Part shown: piece by piece, positions 47,541-56,907 of the stretch | How positions within the stretch are numbered: position 1 is the first letter of the stretch | How the letters are laid out: every line of letters begins with the position of its first letter | Assembly (NCBI RefSeq): GCF_008000815.1 | Contig: NZ_CP042806.1 | Span: 5,518,001 to 5,582,000, forward strand | DNA from: Terriglobus albidus | Lineage (GTDB): Bacteria > Acidobacteriota > Terriglobia > Terriglobales > Acidobacteriaceae | DNA: 64,000 nucleotides | Direction of reading: 5' to 3' | The notes under the pieces: model-generated | What the model saw: only the letters and a program-made list of their open reading frames with translations | What the model was told of the DNA's origin: nothing | Databases searched by the model: none | Program-made: the position numbers and the translations under genes

Positions 47541-49952
47541 ATGCATCTAAACCGGTTTCTGACCAGGGCATACACCTGCGCCTTGTTGCTTCTTCTCTGC
47601 TCCGCCGCGATTGCGGAAGACAAGAGTACGACACCCGATACAACCGAGGATGAGAATCCGCCGGTCGCCTGCGCCCAGACGCCGGGCAGCCCTTCCCGAA
47701 TCCTTTCAGGCGTCGTCACCGATCCCTCCGGCGCAGGTGTCGCCCACGCGCAGCTCACCCTAACCTGCGACAGCTTCCGGGTGACCGCCACGACCGATTC
47801 CGCCGGAACATACACACTCACCGCACCTGCCGGAAACTATCGCCTGCTGGTCGAAGCTGCGACCTTCGGCAATGCCAGCCAGGACGTCACGCTGACCGAC
47901 GCCTCCACGGTCGTGAACCCGGTGGTGCGTCTTGGCCAGGTACATAGCGTGGTCACGGTCACGGGAGAGAACGAGTACTCGGTCTCGGTCGCCAGCGGCG
48001 GCACCAAGACCGACCTTCCGCTCAGCGAAGTCCCGCAAGCCATCACCGTCATCAATCGCGATCTGATGAACGCACAGAATGTCGTCAAGCTGGATGACGC
48101 GCTCAGGAATGTTGCCGGTGTGATGGCCGGCGGCTACTACGACGGCTGGGATTACTACCGCATCCGCGGCTTCGATGCCTCGTTCAACACCTACATCGAT
48201 GGCCTGCGCGGCGGCAACGGCATGTCAGAAGAGACCTGGGGACTGGAGTCCGTCGAAGTGCTCAAAGGGCCATCGTCCGCTCTGTATGGACAGAGCGTTC
48301 TCGGCGGCCTGGTCAACATCGTTACCCGCAAGCCCATACCCGATCGCTTTGCGCATGTGCAGCTGACCGCCGGCTCCTTCAACTTCCTCGATCCTGCTAT
48401 TGATGTAGGCGGATCACTGAACTCGTCGCGCACCGTGTACGGCCGGCTTGCAGCGCTGTATCACTCGGCGAATACGTTTGTGGACCACACTTATCGCCAT
48501 CGCTACTACCTGGCTCCGTCGCTGACATGGCGTCCTACAGCGGCAACCTCGCTGACACTGATCGGCCGCGTGCAGCGCGACAACGGCCGCCAGGGCATGC
48601 CGCTGCCTGCAGTCGGCACCGTGCTTCCCAATCCCAACGGACTGCTTCCGATCAATGTCTACAACGGCGAGCTGGACGCGCACGCTAACCAGCTCGCGCA
48701 GGCTAACCAGCAGTTCGGCTACCAGTTCCGCCATACCTTCAGCGATCGCCTTTTGCTGCGGCAGAACTCCCGCTTCGCCTGGTATCAGCAGCATTGGAAC
48801 CGCATCTACTATCCATCGTTCCTCGGCGCCGATCAGCGGACACTCTATCGCTATCCGCTGGACTGGGATGGGCCCTGGCAGACGCACGACATCGACACCA
48901 ACATGGAAGCCAAAGGCAGCTTCTGGGGCATGGAGCACAGCGCTCTGCTCGGTGTGGACTTCTACCGCAACCCTGCAAACTCACGCGGCTGGTCCATCGA
49001 CTTCAGCGACCTTTCGCAGTATGAGCCGCTGGATCTCTACGCCCCCAAATATGGAGCGAACCCTTATCGCGCACTGCAGCTCTACACCAGCAGCAATACG
49101 GTGACGCAGTATACCGGCATCTATCTGCAGGACCACATCCGTCTGCCGCGGCACGTCACCATCACCGGCGGTGGACGCGTGGACTTCGCTAAGAACGAAT
49201 CGAAGGGATCGCCCAACCAGAACTCCACCGGCCTGACGCCGCGCCTTGGTGTCACCTGGCAGTTCATTCCATCCACATCGATCTACGGCAGCTTCAGCAA
49301 GAGCTTCATGCCGCAGTCGGGCATGGTCTATGACGGCAGCACCAGCGGACACTTCATCGCTCCGGAGCGCGGACAGCAGTGGGAGGGCGGTGCGAAGTCG
49401 ACCTTCTTCGGTGGCCGCCTGCTCACCACGCTGGCCATCTTCCAGTTGAACCGCAACAACGTTGCCACCAGCGACCCCGCACACGCGAACTTCTATCTCG
49501 TCACCGGCCAGCAGCGCAGCCGCGGCGTCGAGCTGGAAGCGACCCTGCATCCGCTCGCGGGCTGGAACGTCACCTCTGCCTACTCCTATATCAATGCTGA
49601 GGTTACGCACGACACGACCCTGCCCGCGGGCACACCGACGCTGAACGCTCCAAAGCATCTGTTCAACCTCTGGACGACCTATGAGATTCCGCGCGGCAAG
49701 ATTCGCGGACTCACCTTCGGCGCAGGCGGCCGCCACTTCACCAACCAGTCCGGAGATCTGGCTAACACCTTCCAGCTTCCCGGCTACGGCTTGGTTGATG
49801 CATCGATCAGCTATCGCCGCGGACCCGCGATGTGGCAGCTCAACGCGAACAACATCGGCAACAAGCGCTACTACAGCGGTTCGTACAACGACCTCTACGT
49901 CAAACCCGGCGAGCCCCGCGTCATTCGCGGCACCGTCTCGTGGAATTTCTAA
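47541..49952 (+). CDS. TonB-dependent siderophore receptor with CarboxypepD_reg N-terminus
   Basis: About 803 residues. After a signal peptide and linker, residues ~50-130 form a carboxypeptidase-regulatory-like domain ('SRILSGVVTDPSGAGVAHAQLTLTC', 'YTLTAPAGNYRLLVEAATF'). Next comes a plug ('LPLSEVPQAITVINRDLMNAQNVVKLDDALRNVAGVMAGGYYDGWDYYRIRGFDASFNTYIDGLRGGNG', 'SVEVLKGPSSALYGQSVLGGLVNIVTRKP') and a ~550-residue beta-barrel ending 'GEPRVIRGTVSWNF' with a C-terminal Phe. Plug and barrel follow the TonB-siderophor family. AGAAAGG lies before the ATG. The PepSY-TM gene downstream supports a role in iron-siderophore uptake. Confidence 0.92.
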   Translation: MHLNRFLTRAYTCALLLLLCSAAIAEDKSTTPDTTEDENPPVACAQTPGSPSRILSGVVTDPSGAGVAHAQLTLTCDSFRVTATTDSAGTYTLTAPAGNYRLLVEAATFGNASQDVTLTDASTVVNPVVRLGQVHSVVTVTGENEYSVSVASGGTKTDLPLSEVPQAITVINRDLMNAQNVVKLDDALRNVAGVMAGGYYDGWDYYRIRGFDASFNTYIDGLRGGNGMSEETWGLESVEVLKGPSSALYGQSVLGGLVNIVTRKPIPDRFAHVQLTAGSFNFLDPAIDVGGSLNSSRTVYGRLAALYHSANTFVDHTYRHRYYLAPSLTWRPTAATSLTLIGRVQRDNGRQGMPLPAVGTVLPNPNGLLPINVYNGELDAHANQLAQANQQFGYQFRHTFSDRLLLRQNSRFAWYQQHWNRIYYPSFLGADQRTLYRYPLDWDGPWQTHDIDTNMEAKGSFWGMEHSALLGVDFYRNPANSRGWSIDFSDLSQYEPLDLYAPKYGANPYRALQLYTSSNTVTQYTGIYLQDHIRLPRHVTITGGGRVDFAKNESKGSPNQNSTGLTPRLGVTWQFIPSTSIYGSFSKSFMPQSGMVYDGSTSGHFIAPERGQQWEGGAKSTFFGGRLLTTLAIFQLNRNNVATSDPAHANFYLVTGQQRSRGVELEATLHPLAGWNVTSAYSYINAEVTHDTTLPAGTPTLNAPKHLFNLWTTYEIPRGKIRGLTFGAGGRHFTNQSGDLANTFQLPGYGLVDASISYRRGPAMWQLNANNIGNKRYYSGSYNDLYVKPGEPRVIRGTVSWNF

Positions 49953-49966
49953 CGAACCGGGAATGT

Positions 49967-50825
49967 ATCGAGCGAAGCTCGATCTGGTTTTACTTAAGGG
50001 CACCGCTTAAGCCACTGAGGTCAAAAATGCAGGTCGTTAGTTGTAGGGCAAAGCATTCGAAAGCACAGACGAAATGCGTACCTCAGCGGCTGAAGCCGCG
50101 TCTCTTTTTCCGTTGGTACGGGACGGCTGAAGCCGTCCCCTTAAGCAAGACAAAGCCCCTTTGGCGCTTGCCCTGCCGTCGGAGCTGGCTCGGGACAACT
50201 CAAGCAATGCGGCGAGTCTTGCTCATATATCTCCGTGAATTTTGTTCTGGAATGCGCGCTTATATCGAAGTATCGCTGTCCTGCAAATGAACTTGGTTCT
50301 CCGGCGTTGATGTATCGAGCGAAGCTCGATCTGGTCTTGCTTAAGGGCACGGCTTTAGCCGTGCCGAACAGGAGCAGAAAACAGGCGGCTTTAGCCGCTG
50401 AGGTCACAAATGCAAGTCGCTAGTTGCAACGAAAAACATCGAAAGCAAAAAGAAGATGTTGTAACTCAGCGGGATGATGCATTCGAGCGAAGCTCGATCT
50501 GGTCTTGCTTAAGGGCACGGCTTTAGCCGTGCCGAACAGGGAGCAGAAAACACGCGGCTTTAGCCGCTGAGGTCAAAATGCAAGTCGTTCGTTGTGGGGA
50601 ACAACTTCGGAAGCAAGAAGATGGTGCCGTACCTCAGCGGCTGAAGCCGCGTCTCTTTTTCCGTTGGTACGCGACGGCTAAAGCCGTCCCCTTAAGCAAA
50701 ACGGGGCGCCTTTGGCGCTTGTCCCAACCAGCAAAGCTGGCTGGGGGACATCTTCAGCAATACCAATACCGCTTGCTCACATATAGAGCCTCACCGAACT
50801 TCGTTCGCTGGAGTGAATCAACCAG
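49967..50825. repeat. R2 repeat array between the TonB receptor and PepSY genes
   Basis: Three units, starting near 49967, 50313 and 50483, each beginning 'TCGAGCGAAGCTCGATCTGG' and containing R2 inverted arms such as 'GGCACGGCTTTAGCCGTGCC', 'GCGGCTTTAGCCGCTGAGG' and a reversed 'CCTCAGCGGCTGAAGCCGCG' with 'CCTTAAGCAA'. The middle unit is truncated after about 158 bp. The first and third continue into a related ~115-bp tail ('GGCGCTTG', 'TTGCTCA'), so the layout is a ~340-bp duplicated block. No gene is convincing here. Confidence 0.75.
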
Positions 50826-50837
50826 GTGCGGCCTCAG

Positions 50838-51959
50838 ATGATCGCTACGCTTCTTCACCATCCACGAAAGCTCTGGCTGCGCCGGGCGCTCTTCCAGGTG
50901 CATCTCTGGCTGGGCGTTCTGCTCTCGCTGTATGTCATCGTCATCGGCCTGAGCGGAGCGACGCTGGTCTTTCAGGATGAGATCCGCAAAGCCAGCATGC
51001 GGCATGTCTCCTTCGATAAGGACCACGTCGCACCCGTCAGTGCCGTCATCGCTACTGCGCAGCAATTCTTCCCCGCATGGCGGCTGACCTTTATCTCACC
51101 ACCGCAGCCGCAGAACCCACGCTGGACGCTCTACTTCGAAGACACGCGCAAGAAAGACCACACCATCTTCGCGGATGCGGCCACAGGTGCTCCTTATCAA
51201 AGTCAGCGCAAGCTCTTCATCGACTACGTACTGGACCTGCACGTCAACCTGCTGATGGGCGAGACCGGCTTCATCCTGAACTGCTCGGCCGGCATCGGCC
51301 TGCTGGTGCTCGCCATCACCGGAGCCGTTCTGTGGTGGCCTGGCATCAAGCTGTGGACGCGCGGTCTCTTCGTCTCGCTTCGCCGTGGATGGAAGCGCAT
51401 CAACTACGACGCGCATAACGCCATCGGCATATGGACGCTGTTGATTGTGAGCTGGTGGGGCGTCACCGCCGTCTACTTCCTCTTCCCTCTCAAGATCGCC
51501 GCTGTGGTGAATGTTGTCTCGCCGTTGATCGGGATGAAGCAGCCGCAAGCGCCGGAGCCTTCAGCAGGCACGTCAATTGCGAAGATGGAAGACATCCTCA
51601 TCCATCAGCAGGAGGTCTCCCCCGGATACCTGACCGGCATCGGCCTGCCGGAGAAGCCCGGCGGCAATGTCACCCTCTATATTGACCGCCGTAGCCCCGG
51701 CGACTTCAGCCTGCGCGACATCGACACCTTCGACGGCCACACCGGCAAACTTCTTACCGTCTGGCACTACGGGGAGAACAAGTCTCTCGGTGACTGGTTC
51801 CTGTGGCTGATGTATCCGCTGCACTTCGGCACACTGTGGGGTCTTCCGGTAAAGATTCTGTGGTGTCTGCTGGGGCTTTGTCTGCCGGTACTGAGCATCA
51901 CCGGTCTGCTGATGTACTGGAACCGGTATCTGCGAACACGCTGGCGGGCTTTGCTTTAA
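50838..51959 (+). CDS. PepSY-associated TM-helix protein (iron-linked)
   Basis: About 373 residues in the PepSY_TM family: N-terminal membrane helix 'LRRALFQVHLWLGVLLSLYVIVIGLSGATLVFQDEIRKA', then a PepSY-type stretch with 'WTLYFEDTRKKDHTIFADAATGAPYQSQRKLFIDYVLDLHVNLLMGETGFILNCSAGIGLLVLAITGAVLWWPGIKLWTRG', a further TM helix ('NAIGIWTLLIVSWWGVTAVYFLF') and a final pair ('DWFLWLMYPLHFGTLWGLPVKILWCLLGLCLPVLSITGLLMYWNRYLR'). The His-containing 'QVHLWLG' and 'LHVNLL' are typical of ferric-siderophore reductase-like members. It follows the TonB receptor, so reduction or release of iron in the periplasm is likely. Start 50838 preferred over GTG 50826. Confidence 0.88.
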   Translation: MIATLLHHPRKLWLRRALFQVHLWLGVLLSLYVIVIGLSGATLVFQDEIRKASMRHVSFDKDHVAPVSAVIATAQQFFPAWRLTFISPPQPQNPRWTLYFEDTRKKDHTIFADAATGAPYQSQRKLFIDYVLDLHVNLLMGETGFILNCSAGIGLLVLAITGAVLWWPGIKLWTRGLFVSLRRGWKRINYDAHNAIGIWTLLIVSWWGVTAVYFLFPLKIAAVVNVVSPLIGMKQPQAPEPSAGTSIAKMEDILIHQQEVSPGYLTGIGLPEKPGGNVTLYIDRRSPGDFSLRDIDTFDGHTGKLLTVWHYGENKSLGDWFLWLMYPLHFGTLWGLPVKILWCLLGLCLPVLSITGLLMYWNRYLRTRWRALL

Positions 51960-52256
51960 AAACCCCTACGAATTGCTGCAGATTCATCCAGGGATCGGCA
52001 CGATATTTTCATCCCATATTGGCATTTGCCTGCCTGTCAGAGGCGTTGCAGGCTCCTCCGCTCACGCACTAACCCGAGGGGCTCGCCGTTGGGCCTCCCA
52101 CCATACATCCCAAAATGGGACCACCCAGAGATTTTGCGCTTTGATCTCAAAAATCATTTTTTGGTTGCCTGCGATACTGATTTTGCCCAGGCGAGCACTC
52201 CTGGGCACTCCCTTAGAATGATGGCCCGCAAATGGGCTGTTTTGAGACTTTGCACC

Positions 52257-53537
52257 ATGAGATCCTTGCTCCTGGCGTCTTTGCTTCTCTGTGTCGTCTA
52301 TGTTGTACCCGCCTCCGCGACAGTCGCGGTTTCTTCTCCCATCAATAATTCGACCGTCAGCTCATCTGCCCGTGTAGCTGCCACAGCGACCACTCCGTGC
52401 GCGAAAGGCGTTGCGTCGATGGGCGTGTACGTCGATAACAGCCTGAGATATACAGTAGTGGGCATTAAACTCGACACCTCCGTGGCACTGACACCCGGAT
52501 CTCATCTCATCGTGGTCACTGAATGGAATTACTGCGGCGGTTCGAGCACTGCTTCCATCAACGTGACCTACCCTCCGACCGCGGGCGTCACCGTCACCTC
52601 CCCCGCGAACAACAGCACCGTCGGAACCCCCGCGATGTTTGTGGCCAGCGCAACCACAAATTGCCCGACGGGCATCGCCGCCATCGGCGTCTATGCCAAC
52701 GACAAGCTGCTCTATACGGCTGCGGGCTCCACCTTGAATGCGCCGATTACCCTTGGCCTGGGTCAGCAAAATACCGTCGTTCAGGAGTGGGACAACTGCG
52801 GCGGCTATACCAAAACGCCCGTCAAGGTTACAGTGACGGGTACAACGCTCAAGAACCTGCAGGCTGCCCCAGGATGGAATCAGTGGGGGCAATTGCCGCC
52901 CATTTATGACATCTGCGATGCTCCTTGTGCCGGAGTCACCTGGTCGATGAAGCAGCATCTGATCACACCATCGAAGAGCGGTAACGCCACCCAGTTCAAT
53001 CTTGGCGGTACAGTTCCATACTCCGCCGTCCTCTTCTCCAATCCCGTACTTGGCCAGGGCAATAAGATGGGGCTTACGGACGACAGCCACACGCTGCTTC
53101 CGACACTCAACAACTTCATCTATGACGCAGATGTCTACATCACCAACTGGGACATTACGCAGTTACAAGAGTTCGACGTCAACATGTATGCCGCCGGGCT
53201 GGGGATGGAATGGGGAACGGAGTGCAATCACCTCAATGGCAACGTATGGGATTACTGGAATAACGTCGAGGCCAAATGGGTTCCGACGTCTATTCCATGC
53301 ACCATGAAGACGGGCTGGAACCATGTCACGCTCCAGGTGCAAAGAAAGCCTAACAACGATCTCCTCTATCAGTCCGTAACCGTCAATGGAGTTGTATATC
53401 CCATGAACATCACAGTAGCTCCGAAAAAGATCCCTGTCGGCTGGTGGGGCATGACGATCAACTATCAGATTGGTGGGAACTACAAAATCGCAGCCAACAC
53501 TACCTATATCGACAATCTGCACTTTACGTACTGGTAG
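52257..53537 (+). CDS. Secreted protein with two Ig-like repeats and a lectin-like C-terminal domain
   Basis: About 426 residues. Signal peptide ('SLLLASLLLCVVYVVPASA'), then two ~85-residue Ig-like repeats ('VAVSSPINNSTVSSSARVAATATTPCAKGVASMGVYVDNSLRYTV' and 'VTVTSPANNSTVGTPAMFVASATTNCPTGIAAIGVYANDKLLYTA'), each with a Cys pair ('TTPCAKG...YCGG' and 'TTNCPTG...NCGG') likely to form a disulfide. The C-terminal ~230 residues are a Trp/Tyr-rich beta domain ('WNQWGQLPPIYDICDAPCAGVTWSMKQHLITP', 'GWWGMTINYQIGGNYKIAANTTYIDNLHFTYW'). Probably a carbohydrate-binding or surface protein of unknown partner. An in-frame ORF reaches 52026 without support. The 297 bases upstream contain no other gene. Confidence 0.8.
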   Translation: MRSLLLASLLLCVVYVVPASATVAVSSPINNSTVSSSARVAATATTPCAKGVASMGVYVDNSLRYTVVGIKLDTSVALTPGSHLIVVTEWNYCGGSSTASINVTYPPTAGVTVTSPANNSTVGTPAMFVASATTNCPTGIAAIGVYANDKLLYTAAGSTLNAPITLGLGQQNTVVQEWDNCGGYTKTPVKVTVTGTTLKNLQAAPGWNQWGQLPPIYDICDAPCAGVTWSMKQHLITPSKSGNATQFNLGGTVPYSAVLFSNPVLGQGNKMGLTDDSHTLLPTLNNFIYDADVYITNWDITQLQEFDVNMYAAGLGMEWGTECNHLNGNVWDYWNNVEAKWVPTSIPCTMKTGWNHVTLQVQRKPNNDLLYQSVTVNGVVYPMNITVAPKKIPVGWWGMTINYQIGGNYKIAANTTYIDNLHFTYW

Positions 53538-53589
53538 CTCAGGGGAATTGCCGCCGCGCCAGATCACCGATTGTATTTCCGTAACGCGA

Positions 53590-53631
53590 GACTTCGAGGT
53601 TCGGGCAACGTCCTGAACCTCGAAGTCTTTT
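53590..53631 (+). terminator. Rho-independent terminator of the secreted Ig-like gene
   Basis: GACTTCGAGGTTC (53590-53602) pairs perfectly with GAACCTCGAAGTC (53615-53627), followed by TTTT. On the minus strand it also faces the HNH gene stop, so it may serve both convergent transcripts. Confidence 0.85.
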
Positions 53632-53663
53632 ACCAACAAGCAGACCGCAAGCCAGGCGATGCT

Positions 53664-54194
53664 CTATGTGGTAGGGTGCATGATGCTGGAGGCGCCGCTC
53701 GAAACGACGACGGGATGTCGCTCGATGGCCGATTTTGCCTGCCGCCGGCGCTCCCGGAGTTTCCCAGTGGCGATCCGATGACAGCGCAGGCAAAGTGTGC
53801 GGATATTGTCGAGGTCGCATTCGCCCCCGCCCTCGCTCACCGGCAGAATATGGTCAGCATCCCAAAGACTCTTACGAGAGCGGGTGCGAAGCCCCCAGTG
53901 CTGCAACAGCTCCTGCCGGCGGCTTCCGCGCGAGTACCGGAGAGTCCGGGCAGCAGCGATAGTATCTACCTCGCATCGCGCACAGATGCCTTTGTCTCTC
54001 AGAAAAACCTGCTCCCGCAGATAGCCAGGCTGCGATCGCAACTTCCATTCATGCACGCAGAACTCCGAACAGAACGTGAAGCGTCCGCGAGGGACTTCTA
54101 AATTGCACCAGCGGCACAGACCGCGACCATTCGCGCCTTTGGGTACCGATTTTCGGTCGACCCAACCTCCAACCATGATGCGTGCGGTGCTCAT
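53664..54194 (-). CDS. HNH endonuclease-like protein
   Basis: About 176 residues. N-terminal 'LCRWCNLEVPRGRFTFCSEFCVHEW' (Cys27, 30, 42, 46) looks like a zinc ribbon. The HNH motif is 'LWDADHILPVSEGGGECDLDNIRTLCLRCHR', with His115, Asn130 and His139 and a second set of zinc Cys (71/74, 135/138). The 'LREQVFLRDKGICARCEVDT' block before it is the typical start of the family's core. The target could be DNA of mobile elements or phage, as in defence or homing nucleases, or a house-keeping role; it has no partner gene nearby. The second-strand ORF (53571-54101) is its shadow. ATG 54194 has only a poor ribosome binding site. Confidence 0.88.
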   Translation of the reverse strand: MSTARIMVGGWVDRKSVPKGANGRGLCRWCNLEVPRGRFTFCSEFCVHEWKLRSQPGYLREQVFLRDKGICARCEVDTIAAARTLRYSRGSRRQELLQHWGLRTRSRKSLWDADHILPVSEGGGECDLDNIRTLCLRCHRIATGKLRERRRQAKSAIERHPVVVSSGASSIMHPTT

Positions 54195-54307
54195 CTCGTA
54201 TGACTATTTTCGCCCAACAAGACCGGAATCCCATATGAGAGAAAGGTGCTGGAATCATGAATGACATCGATGGTTGATTACCCCGGACAAACTTAAAAGC
54301 CAACACT

Positions 54308-54377
54308 CCGGGTGCCCCACATACGCGCCGCGAGCCCTGGCCAGCTTCGCTGGCTGGGTGCAAGCTTATGTGGGAGA
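54308..54377. repeat. R3-like degenerate repeat
   Basis: 'GGGTGCCCCACATACGC', then 'TGGCCAGCTTCGCTGGCTGGG' and 'TATGTGGGAGATTC', a weaker copy of the R3 theme with a CCAGC-TTC-GCTGG hairpin. It lies just before R1 copy 4. Confidence 0.5.
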
Positions 54378-54396
54378 TTCGAGCTATGCTCGAACC

Positions 54397-54552
54397 GGGT
54401 GGGAGCCGTGGGCTTCAGCCTAATGTCTATCGGCTCAATATAGAAATGGGCTTTAGCCCTGGGCCTTTTCCTGACGGGTTGACAAAGGCCCAGGGCTAAA
54501 GCCCATTTACTTCTACGTCTTATCAGCGGGCTGAAGCCCGCTGCTCCCACCC
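54397..54552. repeat. R1 nested palindromic repeat, copy 4
   Basis: 'GGGTGGGAGCCGTGGGCTTC', GGGCTTTAGCCCTGGGCCTT with its complement, and 'AGCGGGCTGAAGCCCGCTGC' before TCCCACCC. The left half-site is damaged ('GGCTTCAGCCTAATG'). Confidence 0.85.
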
Positions 54553-54567
54553 GTCTGCCGTTCTTCG

Positions 54568-56907
54568 CTATGAAACTCTTGCTACCTTCAACAACCCACT
54601 AACATAAGCAGGCGTAAGCGGAATTCGCCTGGGATGAATGCCTGTAGCGTCGTGGAAGGCCGCCGCTACGGCGGCTGGGCACACCGCATTTGCAGCCTCG
54701 GAACCGCCGCCATAGCCTTTGTCATCGCGAGAGATCTGCACGGTCTTGATCTCCGGCATCTCGGCCATGGTCAGGATCTTGTAGCTGCTCCAGTTGGTGC
54801 TGGTGATCTTGCCGGTGTCGAAGGTGACCTCTTCTTTCAGGGCTTCACTGATACCCATGACAACACCGCTGAGCATGCAGCGTTCGAGCTGGCGAGGATT
54901 GATGATCTTGCCCGGTTCTGCGCCGATGGTGAACCGCGTCACCTGGATCACTCCCGTCGATGGCGTAACGATGATCTCTGCGATACCGACCCAGTAGCCG
55001 TTCTGACGCATCATCAGGCACATTCCCCGCCCATACAGTTCCTTCCCATCTTTACTGCGGACCTTGGGATTGGGTGACGGCCGCGGTTGCCATTCCGCTG
55101 CCTTCGCCGTGGCCTGTACGAGTTCGATAAGACGCTGGTCAGATGTGAGGGAGAGACGAAACGCGATCGGATCTAGGCCCGCCGACGCAGCCGCCTCATT
55201 GAGAAGCGCTTCAATGGCGAAGTTCTGCTGTCGCTGTCCGGGAGTGCGCATGATGAGTCCGCGCATGCCGACGCCGCTCGGTGCATCGCTGCCAAGGTTA
55301 GGCGTGCCGTAGACCTCTTCCCGGCGATGCGGAATGCCATCATAGGGCCACTCGGTCGCAATCCAATAACCCGGCTTCGGATCGCTGGTGGGCATGCCGG
55401 CAAGGATCGCTCCAACGATGCGTGCGTCGTTCGATTGCGTTGAATAGAACGAGCTTTTGAGAGCGGTGATCCGGTTGTTCGCATCGAGGCCACAGGTGAT
55501 CTCTTCCACCCAGCCGGGAGAGCTGGCGGACCAGGCGAAGTCGTCCTGCAACATCCATTGCACACACACCGGCCGTTGCAGCATCTGGGAGAGGATCGCT
55601 GCGTCACCTTCGGCGCCGTCTCCGCCGAAGGTCGTGCGGCCGAACTGCGCGGCATGATCGAGCCAGCGCACCACGACCTTATCGACGGTGGTTGAAAGCG
55701 TATTGGCGATCTGCGCGCGCAGCCCCTGGACATTGGCTGAGTGGGACCATACGATCGCCGAGCCGTCCGTATGAACGTCGGCCACGGCTACGAAAGGGCC
55801 GATGGGGGCATGTTTGATAAAGGGCTGCTCGTAGGTGGCGGAGACCTGCTTTACGGATGTGCTGAGTGCGGCTGCTGTCTCCTCAATGCTGCCTTTCGCT
55901 TCCGAGGGAGCCTTCCATGGATAACTGCGCAGAAAGGCGGTGAGCTTGTCACTGCCAGGCAGGCCTGCCCACTCTGTCCACTTCGTCGCAGAGGCAACAG
56001 CGCGCGAGGCCCGGACGGCCTCCCACTCATTGGGCGAGACCACGGCAACCAGGTTCTTCTTCACGACAACCTGTGCACTGGGGAACTTCGTCTTGTCGAG
56101 CGTGCCTGCCGCGATCAGCGTCGAGCCCAGCGTTGGAGGACGCACGACGCGTGCATGCAGCATGTTCGGCAGTGTGACATCGCACGTCCACTGCGTGCGG
56201 CCGGTCACCTTGTCGGGGATGCCGGGCATCGGGTAGGAGCTCCCTACGACCCCATACCCGCTCAACGGCCGCATCGGCGGATTGCCCAGCACGACAAGTC
56301 CGTCGAGCCCGGAGAGACCGTTCCACGCCTTCGGATCGACGCGAGCGGCTTCGCCGGAGACAGGGATGGTGAGATCGAGTTGCTGATTGCGGACAAGCTC
56401 GGCATAGCTGATCGTTCGCCCATCGCCGGAGACGACACCATCGCTAACCGTAAGTAGATCCGCGGACAGATTCAGCTTCTTCGATGCCAGGCTCAACAGC
56501 GCCTGATAGGTATAGGCAGCCACTTTGCGGAGATTCTCGGCTCCGGTAAGAAAGCCGGCGGAATAACCACCGTCGGGCGTACGGTCGGTATCGCCCATGA
56601 TGAGGGAGATGGTTTCGGGCCGGATGCAGAGCTCCTCGGCGACGATCTGCGTATAGAAACCGCTCATGCCGGTGCCGATCTCAGCGCGCCCGGTGCGCAC
56701 GATGACTTTGCCGTCATCGTGCAGCTCAAGCCAGGAGGTGACCGGCATCTCGCGCTGCGATACAGCCTGCGATGCTTGTGCCGTAAGTCGCGGCGTTGCC
56801 AGGGAGACGAACAGTGCGCCTCCGGTCTTGAGAAAACCGCGACGGGTAAGCTGCGGCAGAAACTCTTGAGAGGACGCGGGGCTCGAAGCCGGAAGCATGA
56901 TCTTCAT
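54568..56907 (-). CDS. Molybdenum hydroxylase, large (molybdopterin-binding) subunit
   Basis: About 779 residues of the xanthine dehydrogenase/isoquinoline 1-oxidoreductase beta-type family. A twin-arginine signal ('TRRGFLKTGGALFV', residues ~21-34) indicates Tat export. The catalytic part shows 'WLELHDDGKVIVRTGRAEIGTGMSGFYTQIVAEEL', 'YAPRP..'-like 'KVTGRTQWTCDVTLPNMLHARVVRPP', 'VVRWLDHAAQFGRTTFGGDGAEGDAAILSQMLQRPVCVQWMLQDDFAW', 'GMRGLIMRTPGQRQQNFAIEALLNEAAASAGLDPIAFRLS' and the C-terminal 'YGGGSEAANAVCPAAVAAAFHDATG'. It oxidises an aldehyde or N-heterocycle. Its ATG overlaps the stop of the iron-sulfur subunit gene (ATGA), and the two form the enzyme; no electron-acceptor cytochrome or maturation gene lies next to them. 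Confidence 0.9.
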   Translation of the reverse strand: MKIMLPASSPASSQEFLPQLTRRGFLKTGGALFVSLATPRLTAQASQAVSQREMPVTSWLELHDDGKVIVRTGRAEIGTGMSGFYTQIVAEELCIRPETISLIMGDTDRTPDGGYSAGFLTGAENLRKVAAYTYQALLSLASKKLNLSADLLTVSDGVVSGDGRTISYAELVRNQQLDLTIPVSGEAARVDPKAWNGLSGLDGLVVLGNPPMRPLSGYGVVGSSYPMPGIPDKVTGRTQWTCDVTLPNMLHARVVRPPTLGSTLIAAGTLDKTKFPSAQVVVKKNLVAVVSPNEWEAVRASRAVASATKWTEWAGLPGSDKLTAFLRSYPWKAPSEAKGSIEETAAALSTSVKQVSATYEQPFIKHAPIGPFVAVADVHTDGSAIVWSHSANVQGLRAQIANTLSTTVDKVVVRWLDHAAQFGRTTFGGDGAEGDAAILSQMLQRPVCVQWMLQDDFAWSASSPGWVEEITCGLDANNRITALKSSFYSTQSNDARIVGAILAGMPTSDPKPGYWIATEWPYDGIPHRREEVYGTPNLGSDAPSGVGMRGLIMRTPGQRQQNFAIEALLNEAAASAGLDPIAFRLSLTSDQRLIELVQATAKAAEWQPRPSPNPKVRSKDGKELYGRGMCLMMRQNGYWVGIAEIIVTPSTGVIQVTRFTIGAEPGKIINPRQLERCMLSGVVMGISEALKEEVTFDTGKITSTNWSSYKILTMAEMPEIKTVQISRDDKGYGGGSEAANAVCPAAVAAAFHDATGIHPRRIPLTPAYVSGLLKVARVS

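Noticed and set aside
49967-50825. Possible CRISPR array
   Set aside because: Units are ~160-340 bp, not 25-40 bp repeats with unique spacers, and no cas genes are present.
53571-54101. + strand ORF opposite the HNH gene
   Set aside because: It covers the terminator and the HNH motif on the other strand, with no domain or start signal.
55741-56457. + strand ORF inside the molybdenum hydroxylase large subunit
   Set aside because: Antisense shadow of conserved coding sequence.
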